From NCBI GenBank assembly GCA_000708835.1, contig DF237599.1:1-47168 (forward strand): DNA of 47,168 bases, in the 5' to 3' direction. Below, in pieces: positions 31,086-42,194 of this stretch. Position 1 is the stretch's first letter; each line of letters begins with the position of its first letter. Under the pieces are notes generated by a model. It was not told the origin of the DNA. It worked only from the letters and a program-made list of their open reading frames with translations, and ran no database searches. Source of the DNA: Klebsormidium nitens. Its lineage: Eukaryota > Streptophyta > Klebsormidiophyceae > Klebsormidiales > Klebsormidiaceae. The position numbers and the translations under genes were made by a program.

Positions 31086-34059
31086 GTGACACCAATGCAA
31101 CGTCTAGAAGAGGGGAAAGCTAGGATGCTTTCAGTGACAGGCGCACTCCGAGAATAGACAAAGAACACTTTCCTGTTCAATCTGACAAGTGACGATGAAA
31201 GGATTCACAAGTGGACGGCATACGCAGGCCGGCACGTCGCAAGGCCCGGGACAACCGGTTTGTCCATGATTACATCTTATGAACCGTGTTAGTCGAGGAT
31301 GGACTAGGCGCGGCCGGGCTTAACCCAGTCCTTGTTCCAGAGGGTGTGTTGGAAAGCTACTTGATCATGCATCCCGCCTAGAAAGCCACCGTGGACATTG
31401 TTTGCATGGTCGTCATCACGAAGAACACTTGTACCCTATTGCGTATCGCGTGCGGATGTCTGCATTATGATTGTAAGACCTACTTTTGCTGTCCTTTTTG
31501 TACTCGCCGAAGTTGGTCTTTCGTTTTGATTGATGTTAGCTTTGAGAGCTTTGAGCATTTCGTGCATTCTGGTCAGCACTTTTCAGGCAGTCGACGTTGA
31601 AATGATTGGACGTCTTTAAGTGCAAGGCGCGGTGCCTGGAAGATTGTGACTAGCCGTACACATGGGCCTCGATATACATAGGACAGGACGTCCTATCGCA
31701 ACTGGCGTTCTGCAGCAATTCAGTATATCCACATCGGCGAGGACCCAATCTACAGAGGTAGGGTTGATTGCAAGGGCCGGGGTTGAAATTGTGGGCGCCG
31801 AAGGTTACGGCCCATTGCATCCTGTTGAGCGGGATTCTGAGCTGCTTGCGTTGATGTTTTAATGGGCTGTTGACCAATTTGCCCAGTAGCCCAGGTGGGC
31901 CGTTCCACTTCGGTTGGTCTCTGTTCCTCCAGCAGTGAGTACCTCAGGCTTGAGGTACATTCCTAAGAAAGTTCAAGAACCGACGCTATGAGCTTTGCGT
32001 AGAACCTTTGACCTTTCACGCTCGGCCAGCTGCGCGTTATTCATATGCTATTTGGCCAGCATGATATCTAGCGACACACTTATTTGTCTATGGGGTTTTC
32101 TGCACTTCCGCTCCTCGAGGCTCGTGTCGAGTCTGCTTTTTGATGATCAACGGGCATCGGCCAGTCCTGCAAACAAGAGCCGCCTGTTTGACATCTTCTT
32201 ATATTGTGCCGCAATTGTGCAACAAGGTGCTGTACAGCGTTCAGCAATATTTCAACCATTATCGAGACACGGGCAGGAGAGCAAGCCGGCTTGGAAGGCC
32301 TGGTACTTACAGGTTCCTATGGCACAGGGCAATCAAGCTCACTCTACGATCCGCCACCGGCATCTGATCAAGTTCTATGGACCCATATATAAAGGGTTCG
32401 ATCTCGATGAAGGGTGGTGGTGAGAAGCGGGGACGTGAATAGTAGATCGAAAAAGAGCAGCCGTGACGTGCCAATCATAGGAGTTGCAGCCGCACTCCGT
32501 GTCGTTCTTCCAGGCATTCTTTGCGACCGAGAGCGGCTCATCGTAGACTGCTTCCAGCGTCGCTGCTCCCAGATTCACACCAGCCTGCAAATCGTGTCGA
32601 CTTGCCCAAGTCACGCCTGGTTCCAAGCTGCCAGGTACTCTTCCCGAGTTACATCCTTCAAGACTGCAGCTATCAAGATATCGGCTAGTAGCTCAAGCTC
32701 GGCCAGGCCAGTGCTGAAAGCCGTATTGAAAGGCTAGCCTATTAGTGGTCATCTGCTCCGTAGGGCCTCAAAGGTTCACCCGAAGTCACTATACTTCAAA
32801 GCTGTGCCTCTCGAATACCTGGTAGGGCTTCTTAATCCCTACGTACGAAGACCTCCGCTTCTCAGGACTCTTCACCAAGCTTATTCTGCAAATCTTGGCG
32901 GATCCCGGCCTACCAGGCCCGTAGCTTATAGGAGACCGCGTCTGAGATGCACTCTTCCCCTTCATTAAACGGCTGGCAACTTTTGGCATTTGATCGGAGC
33001 AATTGTCTTGGATTCCAAGTGGGCCTTTGAAAGAGCTAGCTAAATATAGGTCGGACTGGTCGGGCTCAGTATGATAGCCTGTCCATGCGTAGTCAGGACT
33101 TTCGCTTCCCAGGTGGTTTTCTAGCCCAGCAGCGGATTGCGCTGGGGGTGAAAACCCGGCGCCAACGGTCGAGCTGCGGAAAGCTGATCCTGATGTGCCG
33201 TTGCGCTCCAATGGACGAAATTGAGCTCATCTGAGCTGTTTTAGGCTCGTGATCATGCTTACAATCCGAAAACGAAAACGCAGCCACTCCAAGAGCTGCT
33301 TGCAGACTTGCTGAGTGGAGGCAAAACCGTCGTCCGAGATAATGTAGACACTCGGTTAGGGCCGACCGATCTGCTTCCGTTGCAAATATGTGGTTCTGGT
33401 TCAACTAGTGGGTCCGCGACCAAGCAGGACGGTCTGGTTGGGTTTCATTGATCAATGCTGGCAAGGATTAATTCACCGCATTCGGCTTCGCACTCAACAC
33501 TTCTCGTCGGAGGGTCACTGCACATCGTCGTCCCTGATCTTTGTTCCTCATGCTACTTGCTGGCCGGCTGCGGCGGCCAGCTGTGAATGATTACTAATCA
33601 TTCAGTTAAGTTATATATATAAGTTATGATTATAGTGCATCCTGTAATGACCTCTCAAACCTCAATTATTGAGGTCTGTACTATCCAACAGATTATCATC
33701 CAGTTTCTTGGCTTCAGTGCGGTTGCCAAGAGCGCCAGCGGTGCTTTCGTGCAGCATCAGTAGGGAAACGTGAGGGAGAACGAGTGTCAAATCATTAGCG
33801 ATTGAAGCTTTGTCGTGATGCGACTCCGCTGTATTGGTAATCGTCCTGTTTAAGTGTCAATTGCGTTACAAGACATGAGTTTCTCAGGGCGGGTGACACA
33901 ATTACAGTCCTCTATATGACCTGCAGCCCCTTGTAATCAACGGCACTGCCCATGCTTGCAATATGCTTGTCATGCACATGATGCATAAAGGCATTGACGA
34001 TGTTCACAACAATTGTGCTAAAAGAGAAAAGCTGTGCAATCCTTTCACACCTACAAACT
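31086..34059. other. Gene-poor stretch, possible degenerate retroelement
   Basis: About 3 kb without an intact gene. A weak Copia-type RNase H relic lies on the minus strand near 32500. A minus-strand open frame of 140 codons at 32789-33211 has no recognised motif. A short palindrome (ACCTCAATTATTGAGGT) lies near 33660. Otherwise I see only AT-rich, non-coding sequence. Confidence 0.4.
32480..32626 (-). pseudogene. Possible Copia-type retrotransposon RNase H relic
   Basis: A minus-strand frame reads VTWASRHDLQAGV, then TLEAVYDEPLSVAKNAW. The order SW-x-SR, QA, EA-x-Y, S-x-AK-x-AW resembles the RNase H end of Copia polyproteins (SW-x-S-[KR], TEAEY, A-x-KEA-x-W), with several small insertions or substitutions. 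Catalytic context outside this short piece is not recognisable. I see no intact reverse transcriptase or LTRs. The resemblance is partial and may be chance. Confidence 0.25.
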
Positions 34060-35072
34060 CTACAAACGGATCACTTGGGTGCCTGACAAACTCTCTAGCA
34101 AAGATGTCACACTCTGCGGATCCAAGTACCCTCCTCCTACTGCTTCCTGCCCAAGGGCGACTTTCTGAACCTTCTTAAACTGCTTCACGTAGTACTCAAG
34201 GTTGATCGCTTGCCAATCAACAAGGGTGAGGGAGCAAAGCTCGGGGGCCTCCGCTGGGGTCGTTTGAAAACGGAAAAAAGGACTCGCCTTGAGCGCAAAG
34301 ACTTGCAGCCTAGGGGCAATGATCGTCACTAGAGTATCCCCTTTTGCATGAGACACAACCAGCTTCGTCAGGTTGGGGCTCCGTAGCTCTTGAAACTGAA
34401 TATCCACCCCTGCCAGCTCAAGTTCCTGCAAGGCCGGCATCAAGGGGAGAATCCTACCACATGTTAAGGTGAGTCCCCCCAACCTGAGTACTTTAAGCTG
34501 CTCCATACCTTGCAAACCCATGTTGATTGGGCATGGGTTTGTGACATTGGTGAGACGACGTACCGGGCCGTTTGCCTCTGACTGTTGCAATGATTGAACC
34601 TGCTCATAGCTCACAACGGTCAGGACCTCGAGCTGGGTGCAGGAGCTGAGAAGTCCAAATAGATCTGTCCAACCATCTGGTGACAGAGTGTTCCCTCGGA
34701 CCTCAAGCAGAAAACTGCAGAGCGAAATCTGGGCCTCTTTGAGCACCTTCACCAAACAAGCGAGCCCATCTCTGCAGTTTAGCAGGTAAAGGAACACGTC
34801 TGTAAGCCCTGTCGAATTGCAGTCCCGCATGAAAGTGCTCGTATCCTTGACCTTGGGAGAGTAACGGTCGTGGCAACGATTTCACACATGCACCTTGAGG
34901 TGCAAATCTGCCTGAAAAGCCTGTTCACCACCTTCAAACCTGCCACTTCCTTCATGAACTTATGTAGCGCTGGTACACTCGCAAATGCATGCTGATGTTG
35001 GCATGCTTTCCTTATTATTTTCTCGGTGAGCCCGACATCAAGCTCCTCAAAGAAGCATCTCCCGCCCGCCAT
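34060..35072 (-). CDS. F-box-like/leucine-rich protein with a probable frameshift
   Basis: On the minus strand, an ATG at 35072 starts MAGGRCFFEELDVGLTEKII, then HKFMKEVAGLKVVNRLFRQI, a layout like an F-box-type head. This frame stops at 34779. A second, overlapping frame open from 34881 to 34060 encodes TFMRDCNSTGLTDVFLYLL and a chain of leucine-rich units (LEVLTVV, LKVLRLGGLTL, LQELELAGVDI, LTKLVVS, LCSLTLVDW), ending in VTSLLESLSGTQVIRL. The two frames look like halves of one protein, broken by a one-base shift somewhere in 34779-34881. No splice pair there would allow a normal intron. F-box/LRR proteins usually select substrates for SCF ubiquitin ligases, but the F-box assignment here is weak. 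It could be a recent pseudogene or a sequence error. Confidence 0.5.
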
Positions 35073-35547
35073 TGCGGCCCCACTGGCACTCACCACCGCA
35101 CCTTTGGCCCAACAGCTACCCACCAGAGCCGGCCTGAGAAAAGAGAGAGGCGCCTAGAAGAAAGGAGTTGCGTATACAATACCTAGATTGGAACAGACAA
35201 GCTGGGATGCGGATCCTTGACTCTCATTGGTTGCATTCAAGCAATCTGGATTCTGCACCCATTCTGTAACCGTCAAAATCATTTCTTCAGCCTCTGCACG
35301 GCTCTGTTTGAGTCCAGTTCACAGTTTCAGTTCAGTGTGCACGTCTTTCTGAAGAGCACTGCGAGTGCACGGAAGCAGTCACAAGCAGCACTGGCTTTGA
35401 GGATCTTCAATCGACGGTCGTCCAGTGCCCACCTGTCTCTGAATGGGCCCTAGTATGTTTGATCGTAGGGACGTCAGGTAGGGTCTCCGGCGGCCTGGAT
35501 ATGCGAGGATGATCCCCCTCATCAGAAATTTGACCCCCCGAAGAAAA

Positions 35548-35755
35548 GGCGCCGAAGAGGTGCCGACATGGTTCAGCGGCGAGTCGGCGCCTCATCCGCG
35601 CTTGATTTCAGGCGCCCCGGAGGCGCCTCCAGGTCGGTGCGACACGTGGGCGCCTCGGGGGCGCCTCAAATGCGCAGCGCAGAAAAGGTGCCGACATGCT
35701 GCATGACGAATCGGCGCCGTTGTGGCGCCGAACCGTCACGCAATCTAAGGGCGCC
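35548..35755. repeat. GGCGCC palindrome island 1
   Basis: Nine GGCGCC hexamers occur at 35548, 35586, 35611, 35622, 35649, 35660, 35713, 35724 and 35750. GGTGCC and GGCACC variants extend the island on both sides (about 35558-35815). The unit TCGGCGCCGTTGTGGCGCC recurs in degenerate form in island 2. The DNA around is AT-richer, so the island stands out sharply. No coding frame explains it. Confidence 0.85.
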
Positions 35756-35829
35756 GTTGTGACACTGTTGTGGCACCTGAAGGCCTCCAGCTTTTGGCAC
35801 CTTTTCGGCACCTGTTCGCTTATCTTATA

Positions 35830-38800
35830 TGCACAAGCACTGGCTTCCGCCAACTGCAGCAGGCCGAGCATAAACTCGTTGCAGCATACTGATCATCGAA
35901 GGACTGTGCGTGCCACAGAACAATGTCTCGAGCTTGACATCCGCTGAGATTGCGCATAAAACCAACCACTCCAAAAGAACTTGAACTTGGTCGAGAGATC
36001 TCGTCCTCAACATTTGGCATCAAGAGATGCCGTGGAGTGCTAGTCATTTGCCACGGATCTTGAATCGAAACATCATGATTCCGCAAACCTTACCGGTCCC
36101 AATGTGACGCTTTGCCGTTGAGTCCAGGCGGTTTCCATGAAACGAAATTTGTCAACTCCTAGTTTGACTAGTGCGTCTCACCTGGCGGTTCTCAAAGTCG
36201 ATGTCCTAGCTGTCCATTTCCCGCCCGCTCCCTTGTTGAAATTCTCCAGGATCCGTTCTTATCGGGTACCACAGTTTGGATAAAATGCGTTCTAAAAAGG
36301 TTTTTTGCGCCCACATATGATCCAAGCTGTACATTCAGATTGAGAGCTAAAAAGGAACGGACTTAAAAGATCAGATCTTCCACCGGAGTCTCCTTCGGGG
36401 ATTAATTCATGGCTAGCGTTACGTTATCAAACTGCACTCTCGTGAAGGAGGCTCCAATCAGCTCTTTTACAAGGAAGACTTGTTGTCCTCCGCTGAGCAC
36501 GGGTCGTCCTCAAAGTGAAAGGAACAATTTTCGAAATTAGAGACCCTGAAAAAAACGTCGTCCTTTCGATAATAAGGAGAGGACCGAAACCACCCATGTA
36601 CCTCTTTTAACCGCTTGACCAGTTGACGCTCCTCACAAGCTGAAAGCCAGATGTTTTCAGAGATTCAAAAAAGCTACCCCATGTCCCCTCACCATGTTCC
36701 TGTAGCTCTCCAGGATCGCACGCGTGCCCATCATGACCATGGCCTTCGCGCGCGTCAGCTGCACGTTGCTTCCCACCAGCCTCCCATACACGCCTGCCGG
36801 GTGCCATTTGCGTACTCGTCCTGGCTCGGAACACCGTGCATTCCTGCCGGGGATCTTTTCCTCTAGTGTGAACTTAACCAGCGTCACGCTCTTGAGCTTC
36901 TCGTAAGCGGCTGGGTTGAGGGACTTGTTGACGTTGGAAGTTGGCCCGAGGCCAAGAGAGGCTGGTGCCGAGGGAGTTTGCAGGGGCCCGGGGGCTTTTG
37001 GAAGGATCAATTCACGAGCTGGATTAAGTGCTCGACCTGCGGGGAGAGGGGTTGGAATAAGTTGATTGACTCCTTGAGCTCTGGATATCTTTGAATCAGT
37101 CCTTCTGTAAACATCTGGAGTTTCGATGAACAAAAGTCGATTTTCGGGTCTAGCTAATCAGGGTAGCGGTTTGCTGCTCAGAGTTGAAGGTTGAGGGCCT
37201 GAATCTTGACTGCTCCCTTTGTTTGGGCCCTGTGGACCGCTCTTCCTGATTCCAGCATGTTACAAGTCTGAAGTTGAAAGAGCAAAGGACTAGGTGGTTC
37301 GTTTCTGGTTAGGCGGTCAGCAGTACCGTCCCGTCACCTTTGCCCCGCTTTTTTCTGCTTCCCATCCTTATGTCTACTGTCGATCCTTGGAGACAAACGA
37401 ACAAACCTGCCCCTCAAAAGAGTCTCCAAAAATCCCCCCAATACAATGCCACTTTGAGGCGCCTATGTTTCAGCTACTGATAGCACTTGGCTGCTCACGA
37501 CTTCACTTTCAAGTTACGAGACCCCCCTGTCATCTTAGCCTTCCGGCACTTATCCTTGAGGCTAGCGCCCAGCATCGCTCCTCCAGTACCCAGATCAGCA
37601 GAATACAGAATAAACTCTGAGTTTCGAGAGTTACAAATAGAGTTTCTGGAAGTTGTAAGAGGCGCTGCAAAAGAGATACCATAAAGATTGCTATGAGAAC
37701 TATGGGTTTGAGTGATTGAATGCACCCTAGGTGGTTTGAAGGACATCGCACCTCGATGTTGGTGCTTTGAAGGCTCCCCATCTGCAGGCCTCCATGCGGT
37801 TGTCCTGAGCTGGTCAGATGAAACTTTGTTGGAGAGCAATCTGCACGTACAAGGGCAGCCGAAATGCCATCAGACGGGCCAACATGGACTTTGCTTTACT
37901 AAAAGATTTTGACACTGTTGAGCTTCACATTTACAAACAGACTACTGCAGGATGTAAGGCGTCAAAGCAATGTACATGGCTGCTGGTGAGCTACATGACA
38001 GCGATGACTTTGTGGAGGATCAATATTCTGTTCAATGCAAGCCCTGATTGGACCCTCAGAAGCCATAATAATGTTCGTCGGTGCCTTACAGGTTTAAGCA
38101 GATTCGAAGACAGCGTTTGCAGGACCCAGCTCAGTCGCGGATCAATGGCTTGCTCTCAGAGGAAGAATGTACGACGTGTGTACTACCAGCTTGGGCAATG
38201 GATCACAAAAGCAAAGCTGGTATCAACAAATAGAACGGGTGGTTTGGGAATCTACTCAGCTAATGCATCGCGATTTAAATCAAGATTTCTTGACTGAGCA
38301 CATTCTGACCCCATTCTGACTTTACTCAGAGCGTGGCAATGTTATGCATACAACACATCAGCAAAGCACTCTGCGCGGACTGAAAGTGATCATATTCCTC
38401 ACCTGCTGAATGTTGGCGGCTGCAGAAACTCCACCTGATTCCACCAGGCGCCGGCACACTCTAACTTTTCTTAGCGAGCACCTCAGGCTTGCTCGCGCAA
38501 TGCAATTTCTGATTGCAGATATCAGCTAGTTGGGGGCATTTACTTGATGAGACGCAGCGGCTCTTGCTCAGTTGCTGTAGGTATTAAAACTGCACGAGTC
38601 CCAATGGCAACAGGCTCACCTGTCACATATCGTCGAGCAAGCTGCTGAGGAAATTTGCAGAGCGGAAGCTGAGCACGACCGATTTCCACTTGCTGCTATC
38701 AACTTATGCAAATTGGACATTCACAGACGTTGCAACTATTGCGTTACGATCTGCAGAGACGCGTTCGTTGGCGCATCGCTACCCAATGTTTCCTATTTAG

Positions 38801-41500
38801 GTGTGTAACGCACTGAAGTTAGTGTTTGTACAAGAGTCTCTAATGTTAGGTTCAGGATTTCAGCTCCTTCTCGAGTCCTTGCACCGACTCTCAGCAAGTT
38901 GCAGCTAATTAGTTACATGTGGATTAGGGTTGAACTTTTGTGCAGAAGCTTTGCCATCCGCATTGGCGGACAAGCCGGCCAGAGAGTGATTTTTATTCAG
39001 GTGCTCAGCTCCTAGCAGTATGGTGGCAGCCGTTCACTTGCACAATGAGAGTGAAGAGAGGCAGTAGATCAGCTGGCAGAGATCCACTGCGTTGACAGGA
39101 GCTCGGAGAGTTGCGCAGATCTTGCTGATATGCGAAAAAGGTAGCCAGGAATGCTGGATTACTGTACCAACATGGCTTCTTGAGGTCCCAGAAGAAGAGG
39201 ATGCAGCAGAGTGTACTTCACAATTCGTTGTTTGCCCCTACAATCCTACTTGTGAGAACAACCAAGGCCCACTCATTCTTGCATGGTTTTAGCATCTGCA
39301 ACAGCTGACCATGGGATGCAGGTGAGCCTCAGGGTTTGGATGAGAATTTCATCAGTAAAAGGTGGCTCAGGTAGAGTGCAACAATCTCCAATTGTGTTTT
39401 CCGCGGCTGCCAGTCTGAAGGCCTTGAAGTTCAAGTCAGATTATTCCGATTAACGGAGGTGCATGTTGTCTGCAAGAATCACTTCTTTTACGTCTCTGCA
39501 AAGGTTGCTTATGCAGAATTTTCGAAATGGAATCAGCTTCAAAGGTTGGAGCAGCTAGAATGAAGCATAACTCGGAGCTTGTTGAGTGACTTGGAAAAGG
39601 AGGACTCAATCAGCCATCTGCATCAGCTTGCCAATGTTCACAACAGTGTTCTGCGAGAGTCAAAGCTCAAGCACCACTGCCTCTCATAAAAGTTGTTGAC
39701 GGTGTTAGAATATGGATCTTCAGGCAGCTACTTGTTCACCTTCTTGCATTACCTCAAAGGTCGATCCTCAGGACTACATAAGTGCGCGCTCTCCAGTCTC
39801 TGACGTAATAATCGCCATGGAAGTGTTGCAAAGGATCCTATCAGTAACATGATACCTGTAACAAAATACCGACTCAGACTGCCACACCCAAAGATTCCAG
39901 CAGATCAACAGCGGCCAAGGACGATTGCGCAAGCCAGGCATCATACAACAAATGAGAAGGCAGTGAGCTATATCAAGAAGGCCACAGCTCAGGGGTCTGG
40001 TCCGTGAAGTCACTCAGGGTTAGTTTGTAAGGTAAGCATATCTGGTTGGAGTTTTGTGATAGCTTTTCGTGAATGAGTCCTCACCCCCTAAATGTAACCT
40101 AGACAACAGGTCGGCCATGAGAACAACTTCTCAGCTTCTAAACTGATCGTGGTATCATCACAATGTTTGCTACGTTTTCTGAACTTCATTGCTTTCCAAT
40201 GAAACCCATTGAAGTTCGTCAAGATCGTCAAGCTTGGGCATTAACCAGCCTGAGGGTATGTCCGGTGAGCAACTCGACGGTTCCCATTTCGTACGTTCTG
40301 CTGGCTCCGTTTTTTAGCCTCTAGTGTAGTTCAGAAGCGTAGAAGTTCGCCCGTGTCACCAATTCAGACAGAAGACTCACCGAAATATGGTACCTCTGGG
40401 AATCTACATGACATTAAAGTAGGTTATGCATCGATTTTGCATCCAAAAGGAAGCGGACAAGCAGTTCTTGCATCCAACTTGGGCCGTTGGAAGGACGTTG
40501 GAAGGCTTCCTGGATGCTTTGTACCGTTTCTTGAGGTCAATCAAATCAAGCGGGTTCAACAGACTAATGTCTGATGCTGCAGGCAAGATATTGAAGGAAA
40601 AGCTTGTCGAAGACGCACGATTATATGCTCCCGCAGAATCCGGCCACTGGCACTATACGATGTCACAAAAGGTGAGATGCAGTAACTCTTCTTTCTTCCT
40701 TCGGATTCGAGCTTTGTTGTGAAGAGCATGTCAAGCCGTGTTAGTAGCCTAAACTGAGTCTCTGAGACCTGAGAATCAGCGTTCTCAATGGCCGGCATAT
40801 GTCCATGCCTCCGGTTTTGAAGGGGTTTGCCACAAAGTGGGGTTTCGTGCACAATCTGTTGGGTCTTCTGAGCTTCTTCGCTGGTATGGAAAAACTTCCG
40901 GGAATAATGTTGGCTGCATCGACAAGGAAGGTTTGTGTTCTGATCATTGAAGTGAACGCGAATTGAAGCCTCGAAGACCGGGTTCATTCTTTCACTAAGA
41001 CCTCACATCAGAGTTCCGGAGTGCTGGTCTGCCGTGCTTCAAAACAATCCTGAGCCCATCCTGAGCGAGTCCTTTACTCTCTTCAACAGGTTTTCGAAAC
41101 GCACTTGCCTAGCTAGCTACCGACCGCCGCCTGGTCACAGCGAGCGTCAATCGAATTGAGCTCTTGATTGCAACGTGTTGAGATGTGTGCAGTAAGTTAC
41201 CTCACAGCCTGTGTCATTTGGTGCAAGAATATCTTCAGGCTTGCCAACACGTCTCTCAGATCAGCACTTAGACTTGATCGTGAACAGACTTTTGGTCAGT
41301 ATACAGCTACGAAAGGTCTTCTAGCCTTCTGGAGTGACTGTCTATATGGACAACGCAGCAAAACGGAGACGCTTTCCCACTTAACCAGTTGGCTGACAAA
41401 GAATAAGACACGAACGAGTCGCTTCGACGTTGGATCGTGATTGAATGCTTCGTCCTCAGAGCAACACGTGGCATAACCAATGGGAGCCCATTGTGATTTA
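35830..41500. other. Long gene-poor stretch between the two GGCGCC islands
   Basis: Over 5.5 kb with no confident gene. A possible helicase exon lies near 36693-36797 (minus). A lone exon-like open stretch at 40582-40670 (plus) is flanked by TGCAG and GTGAG and reads ILKEKLVEDARLYAPAESGH, with no partner exons found. The remainder looks non-coding. Confidence 0.4.
36607..36797 (-). pseudogene. Possible fragment of an SF1 (UPF1-like) helicase
   Basis: A minus-strand segment bounded by a GGCAG acceptor (about 36797) and an ATG/GTGAGG donor (exon end 36693) reads VYGRLVGSNVQLTRAKAMVM, then MGTRAILESYRNM. NV-x-LTRAK followed by a short hydrophobic strand and G resembles motif VI of superfamily 1 helicases (NVALTRAK...G). 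A short downstream exon ending at about 36607 could close the frame (LVRSVNWSSG). The other helicase motifs are not visible nearby. It is therefore either a fragment or a chance match. Confidence 0.3.
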
Positions 41501-41572
41501 CACGCAACGAAATGGCGCTCCTCCGACACCATTTCGGCACCGTTGTGGCGTCTAGTTATCGCGCACTGTCTC

Positions 41573-41758
41573 GGCGCCAGTCTGGTGCCATCTCGTCATA
41601 TGCCCGAGGGGCGCCGACCTGGTGCCGAAAGGGCGCGCCGCCGGGGCGCCGTTTCGTCGCCGCACAGGCGCGCGGCGCGGTGGCGCCTGGACGGTAACGA
41701 ACCCTTGAACCCTTCGGCGCCGTTTCGTCGGGCACCGAAGCGGCGCCTGTGGGGCGCC
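41573..41758. repeat. GGCGCC palindrome island 2
   Basis: Seven GGCGCC hexamers occur at 41573, 41610, 41645, 41682, 41716, 41742 and 41753. GGCACCG, GGTGCC and GGCGCGCC variants occur between and around them from about 41535. The words GGCGCCGTTTCGTCG and TCGGCACCGTTGTGGCG relate it to island 1. A plus-strand open frame across it (41480-41941) is Arg/Ala/Pro-rich and looks like a by-product of base composition. Confidence 0.85.
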
Positions 41759-42194
41759 GTTTCTTCGGGACCCCAAGTTCCTGATGCCTTAACTGGATTT
41801 CGAGAGGCTCCCGGCTCCGAGTTCCGACGCACGTCCGACCGTAATTTCAGGATGTCGCGCACATCGGGTCCACCCGGTCGAGATGCCCGGTTGATGACGC
41901 CCGATCTCAAGAGTGCGAAACTGCAAGCCGTGTCTGGATGACGTCAACTTGATGGCTCTGGACAAAGCCACTTTGCGCATTGCAGTTCTCTAGCCTCTAG
42001 GATAGCTGGCGCCTAGTAATGGAAGCTCTGTGCGAATGGTGGTAGTAACTTCGCCGCAGTGCGAGCTATGGCTCTTCATCTGGTCTTACCAGCACTATGG
42101 CAATCTGATTCCAGCTATTTCATAATCTTCGCGCAACGAACACCCTTCTATCTAGAGCAGGTGCATCCTGCTTGTGCCGCCCAGTGGGGGCAGC

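Noticed and set aside
41480-41941. Plus-strand open frame of 153 codons across GGCGCC island 2
   Set aside because: Its Arg/Ala/Pro content follows from the repeat composition, and it has no conserved motif.
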